Shown one piece after another: positions 22,949 to 34,299 of a stretch of DNA of 64,000 nt. A model generated the notes under the pieces. That model made no database searches. It worked only from the letters and a program-made list of their open reading frames with translations, and had not been told where the DNA came from. The stretch comes from Solenopsis invicta. Lineage: Eukaryota > Arthropoda > Insecta > Hymenoptera > Formicidae. Position 1 is the first letter of the stretch, and every line of letters starts with the position of its first letter. The stretch lies in the NCBI RefSeq assembly GCF_016802725.1, contig NC_052673.1, positions 4,512,037 through 4,576,036 on the forward strand, written 5' to 3'. Made by a program: the position numbers and the translations under genes.

Positions 22949-25260
22949 ATGGAAAAAAAATATATTTTACAAGATTCAGACATCATGGATATCTCAGTTG
23001 AATCTAATAATGAAGTACTAGAATCTACTACTACAGTTGATTTAAATACAGACAAAAGTAAAAATGTGAAGAAATTTAAAGAAATTACAAATGTCAAGAG
23101 ACCAACTTACAAACAAAAATTCCGATTTGAATGGAAAACTGATTATCCGTGGCTGGGTGAAAGAAATGGCCAGACTATGTGCAATGTGTGTAACATAACA
23201 ATTACTGGAAGCGTTTTTCACGTACGTAGACATACTCTCAACAGTAATCAACACCAAAAAAATGTAAAGTCAGTTGCCAACACAAAAACAGTTAAAGAGG
23301 CACTGTTAGATCCTACTAAGACATTCAAAGATTTAATTAATGAGGTAGAAGCAAAACTCGTTCTTTATATATGTGAAAAAAATTTGCCTTTTCAAATAAT
23401 TAATTCGTTATCGGAAGTCTGTCAACATATCTTTTCAGATTTAAAAATTGCAAAAAACTTAAAAATAAAACAAAAAAAGGCGACAACTTTAATATTAACG
23501 AAAATTGCTCCATATATTAAGAAACAACTAATATCAAAATTACAAAACAGAAAGTTTTCATTAATAGTAGATGAGACTACGGATGTTTCCACAAAGAAAA
23601 GTATCGTTTTAGTCGCTCGATTTTGGGATGAAAATAGCGTTCAAGACAGATTTTTAGATTTAATAGAGGTAAAAGACTGCAAAGCTGAAAGTTTATATCA
23701 GACAATAAAAAACTTTCTTGATGGAAATAGGATTCCTTATACTAATCTGGCAGGCTTTGGTGCTGACAATTGTTCTGTCATGATGGGAGATATAAGAGGC
23801 TTACAAGCTAAACTGAAACAAATTGCGCCAGATTTAGTTGTACAAGGTTGTATTTGCCATTCAGTACATTTATGTGCTTCTAAAGCATGTGCAAAATTAC
23901 CAAATATAATAGAACAATTCGCATGAGATATCTAGTCACATTTAAAAATAGTAGTTATCGCCAGGAAGAACTCCGAGAATGTCAAATATTTAAAAACGAA
24001 AAGCTACACAAAATGCTTCGATTAAGTCAGACAAGATGGTTATCGCTTCATGTAAGTATTGAAAAATATTGACAAATTAAATAATATTAAAAATAAAAAA
24101 TTAATAATTAAAATTATTTTATTAATAAAATATAAATAAAAAATAATACGATTGTAAAAAAGAATATATTTAATTGTTAATAATTAACATGAATTGATAT
24201 ATAATATAAATTTATTTATTTTTTTATTATTTTATAAATTAAATCTAAAATTTAAATTCTAAATAAAGCAATTACAATTAGATTTTAGCATTTATATTAA
24301 TAAATTTCTTACTGTTGTCACAACAATATAATCATTTATTTTTAATATACAGGCTGTTATTAACAATATTCTGCAGCATTGGGAGTCTTTAAAGATGTTT
24401 TTTGAAAAAGCAATCAAAGAAGATAGCCTACCTACGACCAAGAATATTTTACATGGCCTGAACAATGACACATTTAAGATTTATTTCCTTTTCCTATCAT
24501 ATATCTTAGAATTGGTAACAAAAATCAATTTAGAATTTCAAAGTGAAAGCCCTCAGTTACCATATTTACTTGAACGGGTAACAAATTTGTATAAGATAGT
24601 TTTAAGATCGTTTATTAAAAAAGACATTTTAAAAAGAAAAAATGTATCCGATATTCTCGTTGAGAATCCAGATAATTATATTTCACTAGATGAAATGTAT
24701 TTTGGTGCCAAAATTGATGCTTTTCTTAAAAAATCAGAAACTAAAGTCGAAAAAGAAGATCTTCAAAATTTTAAATTGAGAGCTCTGTCTTTTTATATAA
24801 AACTTTGTAAACAAATTAAAATGCGATTTGATTTTAATAGTCCTCATTTGATATTTGCAGCCAATTTTACTATACAAAATGCGTTAAGTGGTAATATTAT
24901 GTCAATTGCAGAATTTACGAACTTGTATCCATCATTAAACATTGACATTGAATTGGTTAACATTGAGTGGCAAAATTTATACCACACATTTCCATTGGAT
25001 ACATATCAATCCTATAATCTCATGCAATTTTGGAACATGGTAGATAAAAGTAAAAATATAAGTAACGGGAAACCAATGTTTGAACATTTAATGGCACTTG
25101 TTAAGTACATATTAATCTTACCGCATTCATCTGCTGCTGCAGAGAGGTTATTTTCACAATTAAATTTAATTAAAAATAAACTGAGAAACAGATTAAATAT
25201 TTTAACAATTGCGTCGGTTTTGGCCATTAAAGAAGCATTAAAGTATAAGATAATTGTGTG
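22949..25260 (+). pseudogene. hAT-superfamily transposase gene with one intron
   Basis: Better preserved than the copy at 5.4-7.3 kb. From the Met at 22949: a BED-type finger (Cys78, Cys81, then His95 and His102 in RHTLNSNQH); a DDE core with SLIVDETTDVSTKK (first Asp, residue 208); GFGADNCSVMMG (second Asp, residue 273); and GCICHSVHLCASKA. Just after PNIIEQFA (about 23925) a stop and a frameshift break the frame. It continues as FKNSSYRQEELRE and QTRWLSLH up to a GT-AG intron (24052-24352), then AVINNILQHWES, a helical insert, and the dimerisation region LPHSSAAAERLFSQ near 25120, ending at 25260. The splice junction is in phase and restores an uninterrupted family-like sequence, so the gene was once expressed and spliced. 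Confidence 0.8.
24052..24352 (+). other. Intron of the hAT transposase
   Basis: Donor GTAAGTATTG after the codons for LSLH; acceptor TTTTTAATATACAG before AVINN. 301 bp, very AT-rich with stops in all frames; the junction is phase 0. Confidence 0.75.
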
Positions 25261-25969
25261 AGGGAGAGCCGGGGAAATAGGGACGGAATTATAGACGTCC
25301 CTGGGAAGGAAGGAACCGGCGTATCGTGGGGAAACTTGTCAGGAAAGCGGGGAAAGGGCAGCGAAGGGGCACCGGCTGACACGAGAGGTTTTAAAAGAAC
25401 ACAACGTTTATTATGGAATACATACAAAGTATATCGCGGTTACAGTTTGATGAGAGATAATAACTCGCGGTCGGCGGACATGACTGTCTCGGCGAGCGCG
25501 CGAAACACGGTATGCTCATCCGGCTCGAACTTGCCAAGGTAGGACGCCTGAGGCGCTGGCTCGCGAGGCGCAGCCAATGGCAGACGTCGACTACGATCAA
25601 GCCAATAGGCTTGGAATAGGCTGTGGCGCCAAGCATGGCGGAATACAAACATCTCAGGGAGGACATCAGCATTACTGCTGATACTTTACAATTGATTATA
25701 AAACATTTTCTGTAAAAAAAATGATTGAAACTATAAATAATGACAACGAGCAAGAAGTTGAAATGTTATGTGATTTAATCGAATGTAATAATGACTGTGA
25801 TCAGTTAAAAAGACATAATTTACGAAATGTTATACAAAAAAAAATAATTTATGTTTTTATTAATACAATGTTTGTACCATAATAGTTTTGTACTATAAGT
25901 TTTTAAATAGTAATAAAATTGATAAAAAATTTCTATACATTTGAATAAAATAAAAATATTTGGGCGTCA
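25261..25969. other. GC-rich insert (25261-25670) then AT-rich DNA
   Basis: An abrupt GC-rich block starts one base after the hAT stop (GAGGGAGAGCCGGGGAAATA) and ends about 25670. It resembles a retroelement LTR in composition, but no matching termini or duplication were found. ORFs on both strands lack motifs. The remainder is AT-rich. Confidence 0.3.
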
Positions 25970-26098
25970 ATTACAAATCACATAACTTGATAAAAATTAC
26001 GAAAATGAGCGAATTTACTACAATTAATAATTTTATTTATTAGTATTTAGTGAATTTGCTCATTTTTGTAATTTTTACTAAGTTGTGTGATCTGTAAT
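25970..26098. mobile_element. 129-bp hairpin MITE
   Basis: ATTACAAATCACATAACTTG on the left mirrors a near-complement ending GATCTGTAAT on the right; AAATGAGCGAATTTACT mirrors AGTGAATTTGCTCATTT inside. Non-coding. Confidence 0.6.
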
Positions 26099-26477
26099 CA
26101 ATGCACTATAAAATAAAATCGCTGTTAAGATGATTTGAATATCCCGCCAATTCATGGTTAGTACATTTCAGTACAAAACTCCCCACAAATCAAGTACTAT
26201 TCTCCTTCTTTGAAGGAACATCCCTGATCCGGCGAACGCCGCCTGTATACCCGAGAATCGAGGTGAGGGGATGTGCGACGTGTTGCGGCGGAACGGTTCG
26301 GTGCTTTGATAATACTATATAAATATGGACTGCTGGTTGGCTCTTTTAGGCTGTAAGAAACATCTACAGCGCCATCATCTCCTAAGCGACGATTTCAAGT
26401 ATAAAATAACATATGGTGTAGTGTGTGGCTTTTATACGCGACAATAATAAATTTGTGCGATTGAGTGATATAATACA

Positions 26478-26563
26478 ATGGTAGTATATTGTTTTATAAA
26501 TGGTTGTAAATTAACCAAATATAAAAGCGTAAAGGAGAAACACATTCCTGTACCATTTTTTGG
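26478..26563 (+). pseudogene. THAP-domain first exon
   Basis: ATG at 26478 begins MVVYCFINGCKLTKYKSV, with the Cys-x4-Cys start of a THAP zinc-binding DNA-binding domain, and then HIPVPFF where FHxFP is usual. A good splice donor GGTAAGTT follows at 26564. The exon is too short for a full THAP domain; the rest would be in a next exon that appears deleted. Confidence 0.55.
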
Positions 26564-26621
26564 GTAAGTTATTAGTTAATTGCATTGTAACCTAAACTTT
26601 TTTCATTTTCTAAAATTAGAA

Positions 26622-26888
26622 AATAAATTAAAAATGAGAAATATAATTCCTACAATGATTCAAGAAACATTAAGAAATCTAAGATTAGATACATTATTTA
26701 TTAACTTTGACACACATATTAAAGATCTAGAAATATTAGAGAATCATAAATATGTAATAATAAAATTAATTATTACGTATTATTTGAACGTTAAATTAGC
26801 TTATGAAAGTAAAATAATTACGTTGAATGAACACAAAGACTTCATAAGACGTAATTTAATTAAAACTGTTATTTTTAGCGGGCAATAA
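26622..26888 (+). pseudogene. C-terminal exon of a P/THAP9-like transposase
   Basis: After a plausible acceptor (TTTTCTAAAATTAG at 26608-26621) the frame reads LRNLRLDTLFINFDTHI, then HKYVIIKLIITYYLNVKLAY and IRRNLIKTVIFSGQ before a stop. This Y-x-x-I-K and R-x-x-L-x-K-x-x-x-F layout is the usual tail of P/THAP9-type transposases. Reading phase from the THAP exon does not match directly, so a functional mRNA is unlikely. Confidence 0.5.
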
Positions 26889-28099
26889 TTTATACTGTAC
26901 ACTTTATTACCCGAAAATGACGGTTCTCTAATAAGGCTTCCTTTTATTTATATGACATCACTTATTTGTTTTTATTTTTAATTACTTTGCATTTTTTGCT
27001 TTATATATTTTATTATTATATATATATTAATTATATAATTTTTTTAAATATATCTTTAATAATAAAATGTGTATATTTTATATTTATTTCCTTTTAATTT
27101 AGTAAAATTTATTTTTATTTTACAAAAATATAATCGCATATTTTGGAGTGAACGTATAAATTCAAAGCGATATATTGTATTCCGTCTCTTTCTTTTCTGA
27201 TCTTCTACTATTGCTGTCTCGCTTTTTTGTTTCACATTTCTGCCACTTAGGAGATGGAAGCGTTGCAGATCTTTCTTACACGAAAACATAGGAAAGTGGG
27301 GGGGGGGGTACTAGCAGTCCATATTTATATAGTCAAAGGTCCGGTGGTAGCATCCTCGCCACTCGATCTCGGGTCTCTCGTTTCAGGCGTAGAGCGTGTC
27401 TGCGGACGACGATGGAACAAGAGCGCGTGCGCGCGGAGATGCGAAGCGGGAGCGAGCGTTTGCTTGCTCGCTCGGTCTTAGGTCGGTATTCATAATCGAG
27501 TCTCAAGTCAGCACTTAAGACCGTCTTGGCGAACATCGTCTTATTCGAACAAGATCGTCTCAATAGTAGTACATTTCATAGTCATGACTTAAGGCGAGCT
27601 TGGCGAAGAAGTTCTTGCTTAAGTTGTTCTTATTTGATATAAGATCGTCTTCGCTAAGCAATGCTTAAGCTAAAACTTATTTATGAATCGGCTGTTTCCG
27701 TGATATTTCCTATGAATCCTCCAATGAGAACATTGCATACATTGAGCTAAACGGATCAGACCGAATATTCCATTAAATCTGTTAAACTACTCGTATAAAA
27801 TCAGCGAACTCAAGTATTAGACCTATATAAATCTTATAACTTCAACAGTAGACTCGAGAATTTCGAGTCAATTAGTGTAATATGATTAATTATTTAAACA
27901 TTATTAGCTTACATTAATTATAAACAATTAAAACAATCGATAATCAAAAAATTTTATTTATTTAATGAAAAATAAAATACAGCAAAATATCTCGAAAAAT
28001 TCTACAATGCGTGATCATATAAATTAAAAGTAATGAAGGATAAAATTTTTAAAAAATATGATTAAAAATAGAGAGAATGTTATAAAATATAAGATTATT

Positions 28100-28720
28100 T
28101 ATTAAAGTCGAGTTTTGTGATTATATATATCCCAATAAATAATATATCCCAATCAGTACACATATTTTTTAAATGCTTTTTAATATTTATTCAATATTAA
28201 TTATTTATTGTACAATTCATTATAACAATAATATTTATTAAAAACTTTATTAATATTTATTTAACATTAATTAAATATTTAAAATAATAATTTAAAAGAA
28301 TATTAATTTAATATTTATTTAACGTTTATTTAACATTTATATTTCATTAATTACTCATTTAAAATAATGATTTGGGAAAATGTTTATTTAATGTTTATTT
28401 AATATTTATATTACATTAATAATTTATTTGCAATAATGATTTAAAAAAACATTACTTTAACATTTTTTCAAAATTAATTAAATTTTTATTTTGCTTTAAT
28501 TTTTTATTTAAAACTATAATTTTAAAAACGTTAATTTAATGTTCATTTAACATTAATGTAAAATTTATTTTACATTAAATTTTATTTGAAACAATAATTT
28601 CATAAACATTAATTTAACATTAACTGCATATTTATTTTATATTTATTTAATATTTACTTAATATCCATTAATGTTTAATACAAATATTATTTAATAGTGA
28701 TAGATATTTATCGTCTCGGT
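28100..28720. repeat. AT-rich low-complexity tract
   Basis: Degenerate tandem array of AATATTTATTTAACATTAAT-like sequence, many short variants, no coding potential. Interior of the element above. Confidence 0.55.
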
Positions 28721-29427
28721 AAATCAATAACATGTGGTTGTCCGCTGCCGAAATTGCGTTTCCGCGGAGATTTTTAATATATTTAACATGTTTAATATAT
28801 TTTTTCCTACCAAACATTATTGATTATATTATTATATTTATATAATTGTAAATCACTCTTATATTTTAAGTACCATAGTAAAAATTATAATTATAAATTT
28901 TAACAGTTATATTATGCAATTTTTGCACGAAGAACTGCAAAAAGAGCATGTTAATGTATATATAAGTTGTGTAAAAAAAAACTAAAAATATTTTTTATAT
29001 TTTTTTTCCAATACTAGTCATGTTTTTACAAAAATAAAGGAATTAAAAATCTACGATTAACTGGTCTTGTCTTTGCTGTCATTTCTTTAAATTTAAGTAT
29101 TTCAACTTCAGCAAACATTAATTTGAGGTTAGAATAGTACTCTATAGCTTTGCTTAAGTCTACTTCGACCACGATTTGGCGAAGATCGTCTTATTCGGCT
29201 GTATATGCGTCATACAAGACGTCTTATTACAACTATGAATTCATGACTAATAAGATAGTCTTAAGTCTGGTCTTATTTTGAATAAGATCTGTCTGTGAAT
29301 CATGTCGAGACCAAGCAAGACGTTTCCAAACAAGATCGTCTTGGACAAGTCTTGACTTGAGATTTTACTCAAGCATTTGCTTCATTCATGACTATGAATC
29401 TAGAGGGTAACTTAAGACCGTACTTAA

Positions 29428-30405
29428 TCCTTAAACACACCGATCCTGTAAAATACGGAAACACATTTTTGGGTCTGGGAGACTTTTTCAACTTTGAGAA
29501 GCTATATCTTTGATTACAATCAGTACTTTTCTACGATTCTTTTTTAAACAAAAGTTCGAAATCTCAGGAGTGTGACTGCACAATCGGCATTGGCGAAAAA
29601 TAATTTATTGTGAAGTTATAAAAGAAAAACCATTGAGCAAAAATAAAAAATTGGTCAAAAATCCACTTTTCCTTCAAAAAATCATATCTTCGCAACAAAA
29701 AACATTTAAGAACTTTCAAATACGGCGTTTTAAAGCTAAAGAGTCACACTTTCAACATAAAATTTGGCAAAGTCATTTCTTTTAAAAAGTATAATTATGT
29801 AACATCGAGAATATGGGGTATTTTTGGGCATCTAAAAATCCACTTAAAAAAAATCATATCTTTGCAACAAAAAACTTTAAAGAACTTTACAATACGGCAT
29901 TTTAAAGCTAAAGATTCATACTTTCAAAAAAAATTATATTATTGTCATTTCTATTAAAAAATGTACTTATGTAACAAAGCGAATATGAGGTATTTTTGAT
30001 TAAATCGTGTCTAAAATTGAAAATTGATGTATTTCATGATATATTTCGGAAAAACTCTCTTTTCTACAGCATTTTATAGTATTCCAACTTTAAACAAAGT
30101 ATATGCGAGTAACATTCGCAAACCGACCTGTTCGAACGTATTTTGTCCAGTTTTTTTATGTAAAATACTCACAAAAAAAGTTTCACTTACACACTATATG
30201 GGTCGCATTGACCCTAACAAAACTTTGCTGCCGTGCCGTTCGAATTCTAGTTGACCAAAAAAGTTGATCAACTATATCAATTGAAAAAGGAGATTTCAAA
30301 CTTTTTTTACGTTTTGGTCTGAACCTCCTATCTCATTCCGTCTTCACATAGCAAGCGTTCAAAACTTCATATGGGGTCTCTCAGACCCACTTGCGTGTTT
30401 AAGGG
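29428..30405. mobile_element. piggyBac-type MITE with TTAA duplication
   Basis: Flanked by TTAA (29424-29427 and 30406-30409), the target of piggyBac elements. Termini TCCTTAAACACACCG (left) and complement of CCCTTAAACACGCAA (right), followed by GGGTCTGGGAGAC and GGGTCTGAGAGACC. The interior has a duplicated block about 172 bp apart (from near 29680 and 29852, sharing GCAACAAAAAAC and CGGCATTTTAAAGCTAAAGA). Non-coding. Confidence 0.75.
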
Positions 30406-30451
30406 TTAAGACGATCTTGAAAATAAGTCACGACTATGAATACGGTCCTTA

Positions 30452-31389
30452 GATTATTTAATTGGGCGCTATGCGCTGATAATTGCTGTCCGGCGGTTGT
30501 TCGGCCGGACGGCTCGGATGATTAGACGGTCCGGGGTGGGAGGGGGGTCGTCGAAAGGTGGTTTATTACACTTTGATATAAATATAAGTGTAAATTTTAT
30601 AATACTTCCTCGTATTAATATAAATTAATATAAATTCCAATTGGATTAGCGATGTGTATGTGTTACCTATATACTAAAGTAATATAGTAAATATCCCTAT
30701 AATATAGTAAATATCCCTACTACATATAATCGTACCATAATCCTACTTCCCATTTTATTAAATGCAAGTCATTTAAATATTCTAGGAATAACTCAAATTA
30801 AATAGAAGACATCGACTCATAAGAAAATACAATATTAAATAAAAAGCCTTATAAGACACAACTACATTTTAATGATAATATTTATTGTGTGATATTATAT
30901 ATCTTTTCAAGATCAAGAAAGTGCGCGCTGAATAATTTTTCAGTCTTAAAACAGCTCAAAGTTAAACAAAAATTAGAAGTATCATGTTATTAAATTAAAA
31001 ATCAATTTAATAACTGCTTAAATTCTAGATATCATCGTGTAATAAACAAAATTTGGAAAAGTACCTAACAAATATTAAACACTTTTATAAATAATATTAC
31101 ATAAAAGAAATTTTGTTTGATGATGTGAGCAGCACTACATTATGAAGAGAAAAGTCGCCAATAACGGTACTCCATTTAAGTTTTTATATTAATAATATCT
31201 CAAATAAAAAAAAAATAAGACTTTAAAAACACAAGTACAAACCAGAAACTAACTTTTATCAAATGATATAGCCGTTATTATAATATTATTTTGTATTTTG
31301 CAATAATGTTTTTGCCTGATAATCAGAAAAGAGCGTCTGAAAAATTGGGCTTTAAAACTATTATCCAAGACAGTAACAGAAAAATTCAA
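30452..31389. other. Non-coding spacer
   Basis: GC-rich for about 110 bp (to 30560), possibly once joined to the GC-rich DNA at 27340-27480 before the Harbinger-type insertion, then AT-rich. A 20-bp direct duplication (AATATAGTAAATATCCCTA) occurs near 30680-30720. No gene. Confidence 0.4.
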
Positions 31390-32284
31390 ATATAGTTTCA
31401 CGTCAAAGTATGCTAGTTTGCGTTATAAAAAATTATTTAAAAAATTGCGATCGCCAGAACTATTTTCGCTAATAATTTTACAGCATAGATCTTTGCTAAA
31501 ACTGGCGAGAACTGTTGCTGGAACTGCGTTAAAAGATCAGCACGACACTTTTCGTTCAAGTGTCGTGATAGTTTATTTATTAAAAAATTTTTTAAAAATT
31601 GCAATTGCCAGAAATATTTTCGCAAATGATTTTACAGCATAGAACTGGCAAGAACTGTCTCTGGAACTGCGTTAAATGATCAACACGACATTTTTCGTTC
31701 AATTGTCGTGCTAGTTTATTTATTAAAAAAATATTTTCAAATTGCAATCGCCAGAACTATTTTGGAAAATGATTTTGCAGCATAGAACTTTGCTAAAACC
31801 AGCAAACACTGTCTTTGAAACTGCGTTAAATGATTAACACACTTTTCGTCCAAGTGTCGTGCTAGTTTATTTATCAAAAAATTTTTTTAAAAATTGCAAT
31901 TGCCAGAAATATTTTCGTTAATAATTTTACAGCATGGAACTCTGCTAGAACTGGCGAGAACTGTCGCTGGAACTGCGTTAAATGATCAGCACGACACTTT
32001 TCGTTCAAGTGTCGTAATAGTTTATTTATAAAAATTATTTAAAACATTGCAATTGCTAGAACTATTTTGGAAAATGATTTTACAGCATAGAACTTTGCCA
32101 AAACTGGCAAGAACTGTCACTGGAACTGCGTTAAATGATCAGCACGACACTTTTCGTACAAATGTTGCGATACGTTCAACATTTTATTATAACAAACATG
32201 TTAATTGTGTGAATTTTTTTTTTTAATTGCAATCAGCAATAGCACTTTGATAGCACTAATTGGAACTCTTGTCAAATGTACTAA
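31390..32284. repeat. Foldback-type arm, right, with five 150-bp units
   Basis: Inverted complement of 8554-9140 with more units: GCGTTAAATGATCAGCACGA-like motifs recur near 31525, 31668, 31820, 31973 and 32127. The outer end (GCACTAATTGGAACTCTTGT, then CAAATGTACTAA) mirrors the left outer end. It abuts truncated gypsy reverse transcriptase at 32285. Confidence 0.7.
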
Positions 32285-32650
32285 ATATACGAGACATCTG
32301 ATACCTTGAATGCCTGCAAGCACTGAGTTCATTAGCCTCTGGAATGTTGCTGGTGCGTTTTTTAATCCGAATGGCATTCTATTATATTCATAATGCCCGT
32401 ATGGTGTGGAAAATGCTGTTTTTTTTTTATCTTTTTCCGCCATGGGTATTTGGTGATACTCTGACGCTAAGTCTAGCGTCGTGAAGTATTTGGCACTTCC
32501 TAGTTGATCTAGTATGTCCGTTATGCTTGGTAGTGGAAAGGAATCGCCTATGGTTAGGTCGTTTAGTCGTCTGAAGTCTACTACAATTCTCCATTTTTGT
32601 TTTTTGGATGCGTCGGCTTTTTTGGGTACCACTAGTATCGGCGCGTTCCA
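32285..32650 (-). pseudogene. Gypsy reverse transcriptase, N-terminal part only
   Basis: Reads [20 protein letters not shown], then [27 protein letters not shown] with the first catalytic Asp, [20 protein letters not shown] and [11 protein letters not shown], ending at IRCLVYL where the YLDD box should follow. The next codons belong to the foldback arm (complement of 32265-32284). The well-kept fingers/palm half next to an abrupt break points to an insertion or recombination event, not gradual decay. Confidence 0.85.
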
Positions 32651-32881
32651 CTAACTTGCGATAATTCCATTTCTCAGCATTTTTTCTACTTGTTTATTTA
32701 CTTTGGTTTTATGTTTTTCCGGCAGGCGGTATGGTCTTATATTTACGGATGCGCTATCTACTCGTGTATTTATCTCGTGCGTCACTGTTGGAGTACACGA
32801 GAGTGTATCTCCTTCAAGAAAAAAAATGTCGGAAAATTCTTTGCAAATTTCTATTAAAGTTTTTCGTTCTTCAGTGTTTAA

Positions 32882-33290
32882 AGGCTGGTCTACAATGAGT
32901 TGGAAAACGTAGTTGCAAATTGCGAGTAGCCAGTTGTCAGTCGCAAGTTGTAAGTAATTTCAACACCTAATCCACATTTGAATGTTGAGATTGTCGAAAG
33001 GTGCAAATTGAAAGTTTGATTAAACGAGATATGTGAACATCAGACGTTCAAGATATTACTACCAAAAATTGTCCTACCATAAATCACGTAATTCTTGCCG
33101 CGCTCTGCCACGCTCTTTTCATTCACTTTATAGGGTTAAGGTGGTGCGATCGCCAGTTGCTGTCGCCAAAGTTATAAGTTGGCCAACTCACGTTTGGCAA
33201 TCGCGATACCCTCTTGCCACCAGAAATAGCGCTAGTTGCCATTCTTTACAACTGACGACGGAGCATTTTCAACTCATTGTAGAACAGCCT
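32882..33290. mobile_element. Harbinger-type MITE inside gypsy, TAA duplication
   Basis: Termini AGGCTGGTCTACAATGAGTT and AACTCATTGTAGAACAGCCT, flanked by TAA (32879-32881, 33291-33293). 409 bp, non-coding; interrupts the region between protease and RT of the gypsy element. Confidence 0.75.
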
Positions 33291-33293
33291 TAA

Positions 33294-34030
33294 GTGTTCG
33301 AAACGCAATAATTGTCATAATTTCTCTTGTCTTTTTCCTTGTGACTCGGCGTTTTCGTTCTCTTGCTGGTGCACGGCGTTTATTTCTTTGCTATCTTCTT
33401 CCTCGATCGTATCGAGTGTTGCGTGTGGCGTTGTTACCTCTACCGGCACGTCTGACGTGTTTATTATGGTTACTACGCCCATACAGTTGTGTGTGGTTAT
33501 TAAGCATTCGCCTATATACACTCCTGGCGCAGTTTGTTCTTTTTTTGTTATCCCTGTTTTGTTAGTGTTTGTAATGATTTGCACCAGTGTTTTGCTGCGC
33601 GGTCTTAATGTTATTTTCTTGTATGGGTGAAGTTTAAATCGCGTATCGCTTATTATCACTTACTTTGTATCGTAATTGCATGTTGCTTTGTTTTTTTGAA
33701 TGAAGTCGACTCCGAAGATGCTTTTATAGGCAAATGGCACTTCATCTCGGGTAACATAGACGGGGTGCTTTCTGCTGCTTGTTGTCTACTATAACATGGA
33801 TGTACGCTTTTCCAATTGTGGTGATAGAGTGGCCCGATATTCCTGTATGCTGGATGTTCTTTTCTATTATTTCTGTTTTGTCTGCCAGAGTTTTTCGTTT
33901 AATTAACGAGATTGTTGCACCTGTATCAAATAAAAATTCTATTTTGTTTCTTACGGTTTCTTGTACGGATAGCGAGATAAGGTCTAGCCCGTTCTCGGTG
34001 CGTGGCGTGCGGAAGTGCGCTATGCGGTAA
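33294..34030 (-). pseudogene. Gypsy aspartic protease and linker to RT
   Basis: The active-site motif FLFDTGATISLI is read on the minus strand at about 33895-33945, the DTG signature of retropepsins, followed by INETK and a flap-like stretch GISGHSITTIGKAYI. Downstream the frame 33315-33659 reads MIISDTRFKLHPYKKITLRP and ends in a Glu-rich linker. One or more stops/frameshifts occur near 33665 and 33790. It would cleave the Gag-Pol polyprotein in the parent element. Confidence 0.7.
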
Positions 34031-34299
34031 GAGGCGGCGGTTCGCTTATGCTGCGAAATTTTATCTTTTTTATCGTTGTTGCTACTTGGCGCGTCGGCGG
34101 CCTTTATTGCTCGTCGTTTCTCTTGGCTGTTCTCCCTCTTATTCTCTCTTATATTTCTTCGGGTTGAACGTGAAAAATTCTCTGCCTTCTTGGGTCGCCC
34201 ATTTAAAGTCCAACATTCTTGCCTGGTATACCCTTGTTTTCTGCAGTGATTGCAGTATTTCTCTACTGTGTTTACTCATGGTCCTTCGGGTTTTGGTAG

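Larger units (their letters stand above)
26240..27400 (+). mobile_element. P-element/THAP-like miniature element
   Basis: Inverted ends of about 150 bp: CCGAGAATCGAGGTG, CTATATAAATATGGACTGCT, GTAAGAAACATCT and CATCTCCTAAG on the left are mirrored on the right in the same order (CTTAGGAGATGG, AGATCTTTCTTAC, AGCAGTCCATATTTATATAG, CGATCTCGGG). Between them lie a THAP-type first exon and a C-terminal P/THAP9-like exon, with the catalytic middle missing. Most likely an internal deletion derivative of a P-like transposon. Boundaries are approximate; no 8-bp duplication was confirmed. Confidence 0.55.
27481..30448. mobile_element. Long Harbinger-type element with GGTCGGTATTCATA termini
   Basis: Termini GGTCGGTATTCATAATCG (left) and CGACTATGAATACGGTCC (right), flanked by TTA (27478-27480, 30449-30451). 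Both subterminal regions (27481-27690 and 29140-29420) are rich in AAGACGATCTTGTTC/CTTAAG-type motifs in opposite orientation. The centre is AT-rich and non-coding. A piggyBac-type MITE is nested near the right end. Short relatives of the same family are at 53721-53865 and 57352-57483. Confidence 0.6.

Noticed and set aside
25254..25670. GC-rich block after the hAT gene as a solo LTR
   Set aside because: No inverted ends or duplication could be matched; left as an unclassified GC-rich block.
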